A stretch of DNA of 64,000 bases. It comes from Symsagittifera roscoffensis (lineage: Eukaryota; Xenacoelomorpha; Acoela; Convolutidae). The notes below the pieces were generated by a model. That model made no database searches and was not told the DNA's origin. It saw nothing but the letters and a program-made list of their open reading frames with translations. The position numbers and the translations under genes are program-made. Positions 1 to 11,976 of this stretch are shown piece after piece (the first letter of the stretch is position 1; the number at the start of each line of letters is the position of its first letter). The DNA is taken from assembly GCF_963678635.1 (NCBI RefSeq), contig NC_087070.1:22805419-22869418 (forward strand), written 5' to 3'.

Positions 1-2727
1 AATTTTTGTAAAAACTAAATTTCAAAAAGAAATTGCGTCCAAAGATTTCATTTCTCAGGCTTTGTCAAGTTCAGATTTCCAGAAAAATCAACTTGCAGTC
101 ATATAAATTCGCAAAAACAAAACAAATTTGTTTAAATTACTGAATCTCTGGCACTGTGTACAATAGGGTTCAAGTTCTTGTGAGTGAGAATCACGACACC
201 TCCTTTTTTCATTTTCGGCTTGACACGTTTAATGTATCCATTCGAAAAGCGGGATAGTGATCCTCAGCTATTATCATAGGTTGTTGTTTTTCAAAACAAA
301 GCGCAGCATCTCAAAAGTCCATAAATTGTTTTGAGGCCACTCTTAATGACAAGTTTTTTAAGCCTCCTACAGTCTGATGTGGGATTTTTATTTTGTTTTC
401 GTAGTATCTTTTCTTGTTATTTTTCTATCAAAATCTCTGGTATATCCTTAAAGTCTAAATGTCGACGTGGTCTTTATTGAAAGTCGCTGGAGCATGATAC
501 TCGATAGAAACAAACCCTTAGTTATAGTAGTAATCTTGATATTTCTATAATTTTAGTACCAAAAAACTGATAATACGTACAAATATATTCTCAAAAAGTA
601 AACTGAGAGACCAACGGCAAAGCGATACTTTTTACTTATTTTCATCCAATCTCACATATGTTTGATTTTGAAAAAAAAAACCAAATTCTTGGAAGTTTAA
701 AAAACAATATGGCTTTCATTTGATTTATTAAATAGCTATTTAACTTAGGGATTTAATTTCTTCCATGTGGCATTTTTATTTCATGCAAGCTTCTGCCAGT
801 AAAAATCAAATAAACGATTTCAATAATTTTTTGGAATAAAACTGCAGAGGTTCTGACCTGACAGCTTGTGAGAAAACTGATAAAACCTCTCTTGAAAAAT
901 AAACAACTGAAAAAACTTAAAGCACAAAAATTAGATGTTTAAAACTATGAAAAAAGTGGTTTCGAGTCAGCATAGAGAATTAAAAAGTTTGCAAAATTTG
1001 ATGATTAGAAAATAAGTAGCATTCGATTAAAAAAATAGCCTCTGTTTTTTTTGGAAAACTCCAATGAGAAAAGATATACAGTTTTAAATACAAAATCCAA
1101 CAGCGGAAAAGATTAACTAAATTTCAATATCTTTGTTTTATATAGATTTTTCTTGAAAAAATTTCATCTTTTGTTTCAAAAATTAGCGTTCAAAATCATC
1201 GTTCAAAATAGTTCAAAATAGCGTTCAAAATAGCGTTCAAAATTATCGTTCGTGTTGTAACCTTAAAAAAACTTGAAGTTGATAACAGGTTTTAAAAATA
1301 CTGTTTCACAAAAGAATGACAAAAATTTTTGTAAAACAGAACAATTCAATGTTGTAGAACAGTAGCAATCAATTTTCAGTGGCACAAATTTTATTTCTTC
1401 TATTAAAAAGAATAATTAAAGCAGATAAAAGTACCTTGGCTTTTGACTTGCAACAACGGAATGTGTCTTTCATCTCAACTGCCATCACTCATTGAATCTT
1501 TTAACACAGCTTGTTCGAAAAAAAGACACAGTTTTCATCAAACTACAGAACACATTTTCATAGACAAATGATTTTACTTTTACTAAAAAACTAGTGAAAA
1601 CGTAGACTAAACATAAAATTTTTTCCAGCCCTTGCTGAAGCCTTCAATTTTACAATTCTATATCATTTCTAAAAACTAGAACAAGGCGTTTGAAATTGTT
1701 AGTCTCGTCTTGAACACGTTTCAAGTAAAAAATCAAAAACACTAATTGAATTGGGAATATATTGTGCTATTTTGTAGCCAATATGACCATGCGCCAGAGT
1801 TTTTTCTAATTGCCCAATTTTTGCCAGCAGAAGTCTTCATTACTCCATCGAGCCTAACAAAATTTTTAACAGTTTTGAAAACAAAAACCTAAATGAACAC
1901 GATATAGGATACGTTATTAAATAGTTTTTCAATATTGTTCTCCTAAACTATATGCCTATCTGTATATGCCACAGGCTGGTCAAAAAATAGAACTTGATTT
2001 ACCGTCAGGAATGAGTAAATAATTGTTACACTGCAGTATAATTACATATATTGCAACTTTTATAATAGGATTTTTATAGTGTTCTGGCAGCGATCATTCT
2101 GGTCAGCCTAAAAAAAGATCGAAAAGTTTCGAAAAAGATTAGAAAAACTCCCTTCAAGAAAATCCTAAATCCGTTCCTGGATATATCACATTAAAGCCCT
2201 TTCTGTCGTTTTTTTTTGTGTTTTGCTATTCTTTTATCCAGGAACTCGTTTATCCAGGAACTGTTAAAGGAACTCGTTTATCCAGGAACTGCTATTCGTT
2301 TTGCTATCCGTTTAACAGTAAAAGTTCTAGGCTTTTGTTCATATCTCATTACATCACGAACAAAAAACGACAGAATTTGAAAAAATAAAGAAAAAACATT
2401 TTTTAATTTTTTATTGAGTGTGCTCGAAACATTCTGTGCTCTTTCACAAGAACTGGCTGTCCTTGATTTTAGTATTTTGATCCACTTTGATTTTTTATGC
2501 GCGAATGGCGGCAGTAAGACTATTAGCAAACTATAGAGTATAATTTAGAGAGGCGAACTTTCATGTCTTTTGCCCTCCACACTCATTGCAAGAAAGCGAC
2601 AAAATATAAGCAAAAAAATCCAAAAATGTACATTTTCAGTTTTTTCGTAATCGGTTTTTGTAATTCTTCAGATTCAAAATATTTTGCTTCTTGTTCGTCT
2701 ATTATTATCGCATTTTTGTTGGTGCAG
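1..2727. other. AT-rich stretch without a recognisable gene
   Basis: I see no coding region here. Reading frames are short and made of low-complexity A/T codons. A small cluster of the direct repeat CGTTCAAAAT lies at about 1186-1252. Since the exon at 2728 begins in the middle of a codon, the right-hand part of this stretch is probably an intron of the same gene, whose earlier exons are further left or outside the window. Confidence 0.6.
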
Positions 2728-2846
2728 GTAACAAGGTGCTATTCACGGAGTTGTTGTTGGCGGTGCAGCCATTGGCCTTCATCTGCTTCTACACTGATCT
2801 GCGCTTCGAGATAGACTACCACGTCAAACACTCACTCACTCACCAG
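2728..2846 (+). CDS. Internal exon of an unidentified host gene, probable membrane segment
   Basis: The segment is GC-richer than its surroundings. It follows a TTGGTGCAG acceptor and ends CAG before GTCAGC. Read from its third base it is open for 39 codons, with a hydrophobic stretch (FTELLLAVQPLAFICFY) followed by a charged part (TDLRFEIDYHVKHSLTHQ). This looks like one transmembrane helix and the start of a cytoplasmic or extracellular tail. The exon enters with two bases of a split codon and ends in phase 0, which fits the next exon. I do not recognise the protein family. The longer overlapping frame beginning at 2563 crosses the acceptor and is not the likely reading. Confidence 0.6.
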
Positions 2847-3686
2847 GTCAGCACAGAATTAGTTTCATAGCAAAAAGTGAATGAAATGATAGAAGTTAAT
2901 ACTCTCAAGCAGTAGGTTGGTGGTTCGAAGCTCATAGAAGCCCTAAAATATAGCTGAATATAACGAAAAAAAAAAATTCAGGAAATGTACTAGTCAATTT
3001 GTTCTAAACGTTACATATTTAGATTTTTGAGAGATCATCATTGGTTTAATTCTTGCTGTGTATCTTTACAAAATAAACTAGAACTATACTGCTCTACAAT
3101 CATAGAACATTTTCACATAGTTTTTTTTTCATTTTATAGGAGTAAGGTGCTATCAAAAAAATTTCTTATAAAAAAGTATCGGTCTTATAATTTTTCTAAT
3201 TAGAAAACTTTCTTTTTCATGTAACACTCTCAGAGCTAAATTTTGCAAGAAGTTGTGTTATTTTCGAAAGAACGGGTTCAAGATAGCGACTATAAGTCAA
3301 CCCTGAAAAATACAATATCGAAAACCAGAGAAATATGAGTCGGTTTTCTGATAAATCTGGACGCTGCAGTAGCTTTAAACGCTAAGCCTTGAATCGTTCT
3401 TGCTTGTCTGATCTAGTATAAAATTTCCGCAGTTTTCGACTAAAATTACATGTTGCGGATTCCGTGACAAGTAGCAAAAAAGAGGATGCCGCCCTGTCCT
3501 AGCAGTTACCTGGACACGGCTTCTGCAACACGTTTTCGCGATACTATATATTTAGGTAAATGAACGGAATCCGCGTACTTATAAGCACAAAAGTGTGTTT
3601 TGCAAAAATCTCACGCCTAAGCATCGTGATGTTAAATTCATTTGATCTTCCAAAAAATAAACCTGTCATACTTGATTGAGTTTCAG

Positions 3687-4018
3687 GCGCCAACAAACAA
3701 CCTTGACCTCACACCTGTTTCGTCTACTCAAAGCAACTCTAATCACAATCATCGCAACGTTTTTACAAATCAGCCAATGGGAAATAAGACGCCTGTTTTC
3801 GGCAACGAAAACTATGACTCATCCGCCCGAGTGTCTTCGACTTATTGGGCTTTGCCTTCGGGAGGATTCCACCGAGAAGCATCGTCGATATCGTGTAAAG
3901 AGAGAGGCGGTTCTTGTGGTGATGGAAATAGCCGAACGCGCCTCGCGGCTGATGACATCTCGGGTGATTTGCCGCATGTCGGAGGCAATTATAGATGCTG
4001 GGATTTAGTCGAAGCCAG
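3687..4018 (+). CDS. Second visible exon of the unidentified host gene, polar tail
   Basis: A TTTCAG acceptor ends at 3686 and an AG-GTAAAA donor follows 4018. In phase 0, continuing from the exon at 2728-2846, the 110 complete codons have no stop. They encode a polar Asn/Ser/Thr/Gly-rich tail (for example NNLDLTPVSSTQSNSNHNHR) with no domain I can name. A second overlapping frame is open for about 107 codons and includes a hydrophobic run, but it ends in a TAG just before the donor and does not match the phase of the previous exon. I therefore prefer phase 0. The exon ends two bases into a codon. Confidence 0.55.
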
Positions 4019-4143
4019 GTAAAACCTTCAGGGAAAACAGTTCACAATATCAGCCGCTTCTACAATTTATGTTAGGCAGACTTCAATCTAAAAACCAGCG
4101 GTTTTTTGTTTTAAGGATTTAATAAACAAATAGAAAAAAAACT

Positions 4144-4440
4144 GATTTCGTTTGCCGCTTACGCTTTGCTAGGACGATATATATCGGGGCTAGTGATCCC
4201 GAATTAGTCAAACTCGCAGTTTTCAAACGCTTATAACCTTACGAAAAAAAACACTGATAAAATATTTTTGATTTTTGAGCTCAAGACAACAATAGTGTTC
4301 AGTTGATATAAAATTGCTGTCACAAATGATTAGTTCAAAACTCAAACTTGTCTTAGTTAAAAAATCACCCGAGCACAAATATTCTGTAACAATCTTCAAA
4401 AATTGGAGCAATAAAGCCAGCTAATGCGGTATAATGAAAC
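4144..4440 (+). repeat. Diverged copy of the dispersed GCGCGAAATATATCGCGCG-core repeat
   Basis: This segment shares an ordered set of blocks with the better copies near 52.9 kb: CCGCTTACG, then a palindromic ATATAT core (here ACGATATATATCGG), then TAACCTTACGAAAAA, TTTTTGAGCTCAAGACAAC, a GATATAAAATT block, GTTAAAAAATCA and CCGAGCACAAATATTC. It is an old, point-mutated copy lying between two exons of the left-hand gene. Confidence 0.6.
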
Positions 4441-4659
4441 AACACTGCTCTCATCAGAGCGATTCCCTTAAAAACCCTTATAGTCATTTCGCGTCTATGG
4501 ATTAGTTTTCAAATGAAACAAAAATGATGAAATTTTACATTAACATTTCTGATTTTTTTTGAGATTTTTTATTGAAAAACCAATCACACACGCTTTATAA
4601 AATACAAAGGATTTTTTTGCTAATAACAAAACATTAATTACATAGTATTCTTCATTTCA

Positions 4660-4935
4660 ATTTCGATTATTTCGCCGCTTGTGCTTTAGAAAAAAGATAT
4701 AGACTGCGCATTAATAATCTCAAATTGCCAAACTTTACACTCGCATATTTTCATGAAAAATGATCAGAGGGGAAATAATTCTTTGAATTTGAGCTGCAGG
4801 CATTGATGCCTATCAAGTAGTTTGAAATAATCCATCCAAATGAATGATTAACATGTCGAATATTGTCAGGATTTTGAAAAAAATTACCAGAGCACAATTA
4901 TTCCGACACTTCTTCGAAAGTCAGAACAACAAAAC
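4660..4935 (+). repeat. Second diverged copy of the same dispersed repeat
   Basis: The same block order appears again: CGCCGCTTGTGCTTT, an altered core, TCATGAAAAATGATCAGAGG, GAATTTGAGCTGCAGGC and finally CAGAGCACAATTATTCCG with CTTCGAAAGTCAGAACAAC. It is more diverged than the copy at 4144. Two copies within 800 bp suggest either repeated insertion or an old local duplication. Confidence 0.5.
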
Positions 4936-5145
4936 CGCTTTTACTTAAGACAAAGCTTTGAATGTTATGTGTGCCCTGAAAATAATCTCGAATAGTTTAG
5001 ATTGAGAAAATTTGGATGAGCTAGAAACCATGAACAGTTTGTTTATCGTTCCTCAACAGCCAGTATAAAAAAGTTAAAAGTCAAATATTGAGTCGTATAG
5101 AGAGAATGATAGAGACGCATAGAGATGCAATAGTTTGGAGTTATA

Positions 5146-5863
5146 CAGTGCTGATTTAAATTAACCGAACAAAACGCGTTTTTCTCGAAATTTAAAACCC
5201 GTTTTTCTCAAATTGGGTTGAGTTTAGGTGAAAACTTATGAAGATAAAATTTGCTTAAATTTTTAGCAGAATTAATATGGTGTAATTTATTTTGCGAAAT
5301 TCCGGCCCGAAATGGGTCATTTTGGCTTTTCTTAGTTAATCAAAAATTACGCCAAAAATACCCAGTCGATCACAGACATAATTATATCAAAGTGAACCCC
5401 TTACGTAGCCCAATAAACTTTAAGAAGGGTATAATCTCCAAAATGTTGTATAAGTTAATTTCTTTTTGTTTGATAGACAAAAAAGGTCATTTTTACTATA
5501 TAAAATACCAACTTTTTATTTAAGAACAATTTTTAAACAATTTGCAATTTATTTTTGGAGAAAATAGCCTTCTTAAAGTTTGTTGGGCTACGTAAGGGGC
5601 TCACTTTGATATAATTATGTCTGTGATCGACTGGGTATTTTTGGCGTAACTTTTGATTAACTAAGAAAAGCCAAAATGACCCATTTTTGGGGTAAAATTT
5701 CGGACCCGAATTTCGCAAAAAAATTACACCATATTAATTTTGCTAAAATTCTAAGCAAGTTTTGTCTTCATAAGTTTTCACCTAAACTCAACCCAATTTG
5801 AGAAAAACGGGTTTTAAATTTCGAGAAAAACGCGTTTTGTCCCGTTAATTTAAATCAGCACTG
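5146..5863. mobile_element. Tc1/mariner-type foldback MITE with TA target duplication
   Basis: The two halves are long inverted repeats, about 310 bp each, around a short AT-rich spacer near 5455-5545. The ends read CAGTGCTGATTTAAATTAAC and its complement, and the element is flanked by TA on each side (5144-5145 and 5864-5865). CAGTGCTG ends with a TA duplication are typical of Tc1/mariner elements. No transposase is present, so it is non-autonomous. The short mirror-image reading frames on both arms are products of the inverted repeat, not genes. It lies in an intron of the left-hand gene. Confidence 0.85.
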
Positions 5864-6062
5864 TAGAACTTCGCCAATTTTCACGCCGACCCCCATTTTT
5901 TTCAAACAAGATTGCAGGTAAAACAACCTCATGAACATGAACACAAGGAGTCAATATCTTCACGGGGGTAGAAAATTTTTTAGTTTAAAACCATTTTGTT
6001 CTTCAAAATTGTTCTGTTTAAAAAACCCAATCAAATAAAAACATATTTAATCAATTCTTCAG

Positions 6063-6136
6063 CACAATGGGGCTTACGCTGGCAAATAGTGGCGGCTCAA
6101 AAATGCTTGAATTGGTTTTACGACAAATAGTTCCAA
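6063..6136 (+). CDS. Third visible exon of the unidentified host gene
   Basis: A CTTCAG acceptor is followed by 74 bases and then a consensus donor, A-GTAAGTTTT. When joined to the two leftover bases of the exon ending at 4018, the frame is open and encodes a GC-richer segment (TMGLTLANSGGSKMLELVLR then QIVP). It ends one base into a codon. The phase match over three exons is the main argument that these pieces form one gene. No domain was recognised. Confidence 0.55.
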
Positions 6137-7558
6137 GTAAGTTTTCACTAGACACAAAATTAAATGTTCACTAAATGCATGAAAACAGAATTGGAGCAGA
6201 TTCAAAACAGAAGGTTTTAATCAATTATTGTTTTTTTTTGTGTTTTTGAAGAAAAACTACCTTAAAAGTTGTCAGTATGCTTAAATTACTATCTTTAATT
6301 TCATCCGAATTACTGTCTCGCTGTTACTACTGCCAGCTTATAGTTTTTATTCAACCATTGAAAATGGGACGTGTTTTATTTTTTTTTTTTCATTTTTTTC
6401 ATTTCTTCCTTTCTTTGTTCATTATTTTCTGGGTCAAATGATAAGTCCGAGTATAAGGTTTTCAGTCGTGAATCGCATGACATCAAAAAATGCGGAAAAA
6501 TTGTCCCAGTGTTGAAAAAAAACTGGTTTAAAAATTTTAAGTTTCAACCTAGTTTTGAGCGACCAAAGCAATCGAGTAACGTATAGAAATTAGCCATTTA
6601 GGCTAAAAAAAACTTGATTTTACCACAGAAAAACTAAATTTGGAAGCTTCACGTAGTGCTTCTCTGGCCGTGCAAAAAATTGGGAAACGTTTTAAGAAAT
6701 TTTTTTTTTCATTTTTTTTCCTTTTTCTTTCTTTAGTTTTTGAAGACAATCGTAGTTTTTTATGCCTAATTCACTAAAATTCTTCGCGTTTGTATAGTTC
6801 TATCAACATACGAAACACAAGAAAAGACACTAATTTGTAGAAAAGAAAATTTCTGAGAATATGCTTAGAGTAATTTGTGATACTTGGGCAGCAACCTGCT
6901 ATCCTAGTTAATTTATACTTGAAATTTTTACTGATATACAAAACCGGGTCATGTTTCTTTAGCTGCGGGTTTTTCTTTCAAATATCTACTTTTTGTGGCA
7001 CAGTCCGATGAAATCAACACATAGATATCCTGCAAATTTTTTATCCGAACTATCACAGTAAAAGATGAACATTGCATTAGGATGTGTTTTTTATGCAAAT
7101 CTAGTAGTACAGTTTGCTAGGGCTTAATTTTGTTTCGACGTTCAAAGAACGTAAGGAATGTTTAGCGGTTGGCGGAGCCATTTTTGGTTTCTCTCAAATA
7201 CAATTGTTTTGTCGAGACGACTTTCAATTTTTGAAACGACTCTTCCATGACACTGCTCCTTGAGTTTTTTTTTCCCACAACATTACGATCCATTTGGGAA
7301 CAATTCAATTTTAGTTAAAAACTAGAAGCTTCTTGAACTCAACTGAAGGGCAGCCTGTCGAAACTATGAATGCTTGCCAATTTGATATGAGCAGAAGTCT
7401 TGTCCTAATTTTACTTGAATCAGATTAATAAGTAGTATGGATAATGCAACAGTACATAACTGCTGCATTATATAGAGATATCCGTTGCATTATATTCACT
7501 TTAACAAGCAATTAAACCCAAAAATATAAATTCATTTTAGTTTGGGCAGTTTGATCAG

Positions 7559-7647
7559 AAGAGTCGGCTGTGAGAACAAAAATCTCAGCCCCGAAGAGTC
7601 AGAAGATCCAGTCACTTACGTATAGAGAACCTTCGAGAATAATCTAG
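7559..7647 (+). CDS. Possible terminal exon of the unidentified host gene
   Basis: After a GATCAG acceptor, the phase required by the exon ending at 6136 gives 28 open codons rich in Lys, Ser and Arg (KESAVRTKISAPKSQKIQSL), ending at a TAG (7645-7647). An AATAAA lies at 7863. The piece is GC-richer than the intron around it. A GTATAG inside it (7620) could be a donor, so the true end is uncertain. This is the weakest of the four exons. Confidence 0.3.
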
Positions 7648-8104
7648 AATATGTGAATGCAATCTTTATTGTGCAATTGAAATCAAGGAGAGAGAATGAC
7701 AATTTGCTTTTAGATTTGACTGATTATGCATCTAAATTAGAGTTGGTAGATTTGTAATTTTGTAAAGAAAGTTGAAATATTGTATTGAACTCGAAATTCT
7801 TATTAATTGAAATTATGCCCAGTTTCTTTTAAAAACAAAATGAAAAATATGACCTTTTTTGCAATAAATTGAAAATAGTTTTGTCTTTCTGATACTACTT
7901 GCACGTAGATTTAGATCTTATAATGGGAGGGAATCAAAACATCTGTGCTAAACTTTTGGGGTAATTTTTTTGAAGCTTTCCTTGTCTCGAAAAACCAAAC
8001 AATGAAAAAAATAAGGGGTGCTTTCAGTGACCCGATGTGTAAATAATTTACTAGATCAGTAACCCAAATAAATTAATTCTTACAATAAGTTGTCATATTG
8101 TACA
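7648..8104. other. No gene seen
   Basis: AT-rich sequence after the possible last exon of the left-hand gene. It contains a candidate polyadenylation hexamer AATAAA at 7863-7868 and otherwise nothing I can support. Confidence 0.5.
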
Positions 8105-8501
8105 CAGTGGAGGATTTAGGGGTTAGACTGAGGGATTCGACTCCTTCACCAACCAAAGGTTCCCACCTTCGCTATTTTTTTATGACAACCATTTGCGCTG
8201 AACAACCCTGGAATTTTTCTAAAAGCCTCTTTGGCGCCATTGCATATTATTGTTGAATGCAAGCGAGCGCCGAAAAAACGCAACTTTTTGGTCAAAGTTT
8301 CCAAAAAGTTCCCAAAAACGTCACTTTTGACCTTTGTCACTTCAAAAAATTTGCAAGCGGCGCAAAGTTTTTTTGGTCATAATACGGTCTTCAAAGCATT
8401 CTGGAAGCACTCAGAAAATCAATTCGGTCAACCTGTAAAACAAGGTCGATATATTTTTTTCAAAGTTGCCCCTGATAAAATCTTAGTTATATCCGCCCCT
8501 G
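8105..8501. mobile_element. Possible hAT-like MITE with decayed inverted ends
   Basis: The left end CAGTGGAGGATTTAGGGG resembles the CAGTGGCGGA ends of many hAT-type MITEs, and the right end (ATATCCGCCCCTG) is an imperfect inverted match. I could not find an 8-bp target duplication, and the inner 400 bp code for nothing recognisable. Treat as tentative. Confidence 0.3.
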
Positions 8502-8680
8502 AGCTTTCTGATGTCAATCTTCAGCGCAATTGACCTTCAACCTGAGTTAACGTAACTGAATGATGCAAATTTGGTTTGAAATAGCCCACTCCTTATCAGT
8601 TTACTGACACATCGATTCACTAACCTACCGCAAGAACGGCAAGTTTTTTTGCATTTCCTGGGGGTAGGTCCGCCAATTAT

Positions 8681-11600
8681 GCCGGGAAGCTTAAATATCA
8701 AGCGTGTTTAGTTAGACAACTTGTCTTTGACTTCAAAAACGTAGTTTCTTTAATCTCTGTTATGAAGCTCACTCTATATTTCTACTTTCAAAAACGATGC
8801 TCGGCCAAAAACACAGCATAACATAAAACAAAAGTTGTGGATCGATAACAAACTGGAAAAACAAACCTCGAGCATGGTCGAAATATTAGAAATTGGTTGA
8901 ACATGTTCAAAACATACCCGAGTTTGGTCAAATATAAAACTTTTTTTTTTCATTTTAATAAAAAAAAAAACATTTTCTCAAAGCCGGGAAGCTTAAATAT
9001 CAAGCGTGTTTAGTTAGACAACTTGTCTTTGACTTCAAAAACGTAGTTTCTTTAATCTCTGTTATGAAGCTCACTCTATATTTCTACTTTCAAAAACGAT
9101 GCTCGGCCAAAAACACAGCATAACATAAAACAAAAGTTGTGGATCGAGAACAAACTGGAAAAACAAACCTCGAGCATGGTCGAAATATTAGAAATTGGTT
9201 GAACATGTTCAAAACATACCCGAGTTTGGTCAAATATAAAACTTTTTTTTTCATTTTAATAAAAAAAAACATTTTCTCAAAGCCGGGAAGCTTAAATATC
9301 AAGCGTGTTTAGTTAGACAACTTGTCTTTGACTTCAAAAACGTAGTTTCTTTAATCTCTGTTATGAAGCTCACTCTATATTTCTACTTTCAAAAACGATG
9401 CTCGGCCAAAAACACAGCATAACATAAAACAAAAGTTGTGGATCGAGAACAAACTGGAAAAACAAACCTCGAGCATGGTCGAAATATTAGAAATTGGTTG
9501 AACATGTTCAAAACATACCCGAGTTTGGTCAAATATAAAACTTTTTTTTTCATTTTAATAAAAAAAAAACATTTTCTCAAAGCCGGGAAGCTTAAATATC
9601 AAGCGTGTTTAGTTAGACAACTTGTCTTTGACTTCAAAAACGTAGTTTCTTTAATCTCTGTTATGAAGCTCACTCTATATTTCTACTTTCAAAAACGATG
9701 CTCGGCCAAAAACACAGCATAACATAAAACAAAAGTTGTGGATCGAGAACAAACTGGAAAAACAAACCTCGAGCATGGTCGAAATATTAGAAATTGGTTG
9801 AACATGTTCAAAACATACCCGAGTTTGGTCAAATATAAAACTTTTTTTTTCATTTTAATAAAAAAAAAACATTTTCTCAAAGCCGGGAAGCTTAAATATC
9901 AAGCGTGTTTAGTTAGACAACTTGTCTTTGACTTCAAAAACGTAGTTTCTTTAATCTCTGTTATGAAGCTCACTCTATATTTCTACTTTCAAAAACGATG
10001 CTCGGCCAAAAACACAGCATAACATAAAACAAAAGTTGTGGATCGAGAACAAACTGGAAAAACAAACCTCGAGCATGGTCGAAATATTAGAAATTGGTTG
10101 AACATGTTCAAAACATACCCGAGTTTGGTCAAATATAAAACTTTTTTTTTCATTTTAATAAAAAAAAACATTTTCTCAAAGCCGGGAAGCTTAAATATCA
10201 AGCGTGTTTAGTTAGACAACTTGTCTTTGACTTCAAAAACGTAGTTTCTTTAATCTCTGTTATGAAGCTCACTCTATATTTCTACTTTCAAAAACGATGC
10301 TCGGCCAAAAACACAGCATAACATAAAACAAAAGTTGTGGATCGAGAACAAACTGGAAAAACAAACCTCGAGCATGGTCGAAATATTAGAAATTGGTTGA
10401 ACATGTTCAAAACATACCCGAGTTTGGTCAAATATAAAACTTTTTTTTTTCATTTTAATAAAAAAACATTTTCTCAAAGCCGGGAAGCTTAAATATCAAG
10501 CGTGTTTAGTTAGACAACTTGTCTTTGACTTCAAAAACGTAGTTTCTTTAATCTCTGTTATGAAGCTCACTCTATATTTCTACTTTCAAAAACGATGCTC
10601 GGCCAAAAACACAGCATAACATAAAACAAAAGTTGTGGATCGAGAACAAACTGGAAAAACAAACCTCGAGCATGGTCGAAATATTAGAAATTGGTTGAAC
10701 ATGTTCAAAACATACCCGAGTTTGGTCAAATATAAAACTTTTTTTTTCATTTTAATAAAAAAAAAACATTTTCTCAAAGCCGGGAAGCTTAAATATCAAG
10801 CGTGTTTAGTTAGACAACTTGTCTTTGACTTCAAAAACGTAGTTTCTTTAATCTCTGTTATGAAGCTCACTCTATATTTCTACTTTCAAAAACGATGCTC
10901 GGCCAAAAACACAGCATAACATAAAACAAAAGTTGTGGATCGAGAACAAACTGGAAAAACAAACCTCGAGCATGGTCGAAATATTAGAAATTGGTTGAAC
11001 ATGTTCAAAACATACCCGAGTTTGGTCAAATATAAAACTTTTTTTTTCATTTTAATAAAAAAAAAACATTTTCTCAAAGCCGGGAAGCTTAAATATCAAG
11101 CGTGTTTAGTTAGACAACTTGTCTTTGACTTCAAAAACGTAGTTTCTTTAATCTCTGTTATGAAGCTCACTCTATATTTCTACTTTCAAAAACGATGCTC
11201 GGCCAAAAACACAGCATAACATAAAACAAAAGTTGTGGATCGAGAACAAACTGGAAAAACAAACCTCGAGCATGGTCGAAATATTAGAAATTGGTTGAAC
11301 ATGTTCAAAACATACCCGAGTTTGGTCAAATATAAAACTTTTTTTTTCATTTTAATAAAAAAAAACATTTTCTCAAAGCCGGGAAGCTTAAATATCAAGC
11401 GTGTTTAGTTAGACAACTTGCCTTTGACTTCAAAAACGTAGTTTCTTTAATCTCTGTTATGAAGCTCACTCTATATTTCTACTTTCAAAAACGATGCTCG
11501 GCCAAAAACACAGCATAACATAAAACAAAAGTTGTGGGTCGAGAACAAACTGGAAAAAAAAACCTCGAGCATGGTCGAAATATTAGAAATTGGTTGAACA

Positions 11601-11976
11601 TGTTCAAAACATACCCGAGTTTGGTCAAATATAAAACTTTTTTTTTCATTTTAATAAAAAAAAAACATTGTCTCAAAGCCGGGAAGCTTGAATATCAAGC
11701 GTTTTTAGTTAGACAACTTGTCTTTGACTTCAAAAACGTAGTTTCTTTAATCTCTGTTATGAAGCTCACTCTATATTTCTACTTTCAAAAACGATGCTCG
11801 GCCAAAAACACAGCATAACATAAAACAAAAGTTGTGGGTCGAGAACAAACTGGAAAAAAAAACTTCGAGCATGGTTGAAACATTAGAAATTGGTTGAACA
11901 TGTTCAAAACATACCCGAGTTTGGTCAAATATAAAACTTTTTTTTTCATTTTAATAAAAAAACATTGTCTCAAAGC
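8681..11976. repeat. Eleven-copy tandem satellite, about 300-bp unit
   Basis: The block starting GCCGGGAAGCTTAAATATCA recurs at 8681, 8983, 9282, 9582, 9882, 10181, 10479, 10779, 11079, 11378 and 11678, so units are 298-302 bp. Most length variation lies in the A and T homopolymers at the end of each unit (CTTTTTTTTTCATTTTAATAAAAAA). Central units are nearly identical. The last two carry shared changes (GTGGGTCGAG for GTGGATCGAG, ATTGTCTC for ATTTTCTC), and the array ends in CAAAGC at 11976. Each unit keeps one HindIII-type AAGCTT and one CTCGAG. Because the period is near a multiple of three, identical 94-codon frames recur on one strand and 63 to 70-codon frames on the other. These are artefacts of the repeat and not genes. 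Confidence 0.95.

Noticed and set aside
2563-2814. 83-codon frame starting upstream of the exon at 2728
   Set aside because: It crosses the splice acceptor, and its reading after 2728 is not the hydrophobic, exon-like frame that matches the following phases.
2920-2960. B-box-like GGTTCGAAGCT suggesting a tRNA or SINE
   Set aside because: No matching A box at the right distance and no stem structure could be seen.
5251-5718. Two related 60 to 90-codon frames in opposite orientation
   Set aside because: They are mirror readings of the two arms of the foldback MITE.
8681-11976. Array of identical 94-codon frames on + and 63 to 70-codon frames on -, as if a repeated small-protein family
   Set aside because: The satellite period is near 300 bp, a multiple of three, so any open frame recurs. 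Frames exist on both strands, composition is A/T homopolymer-driven and no initiation context is conserved.
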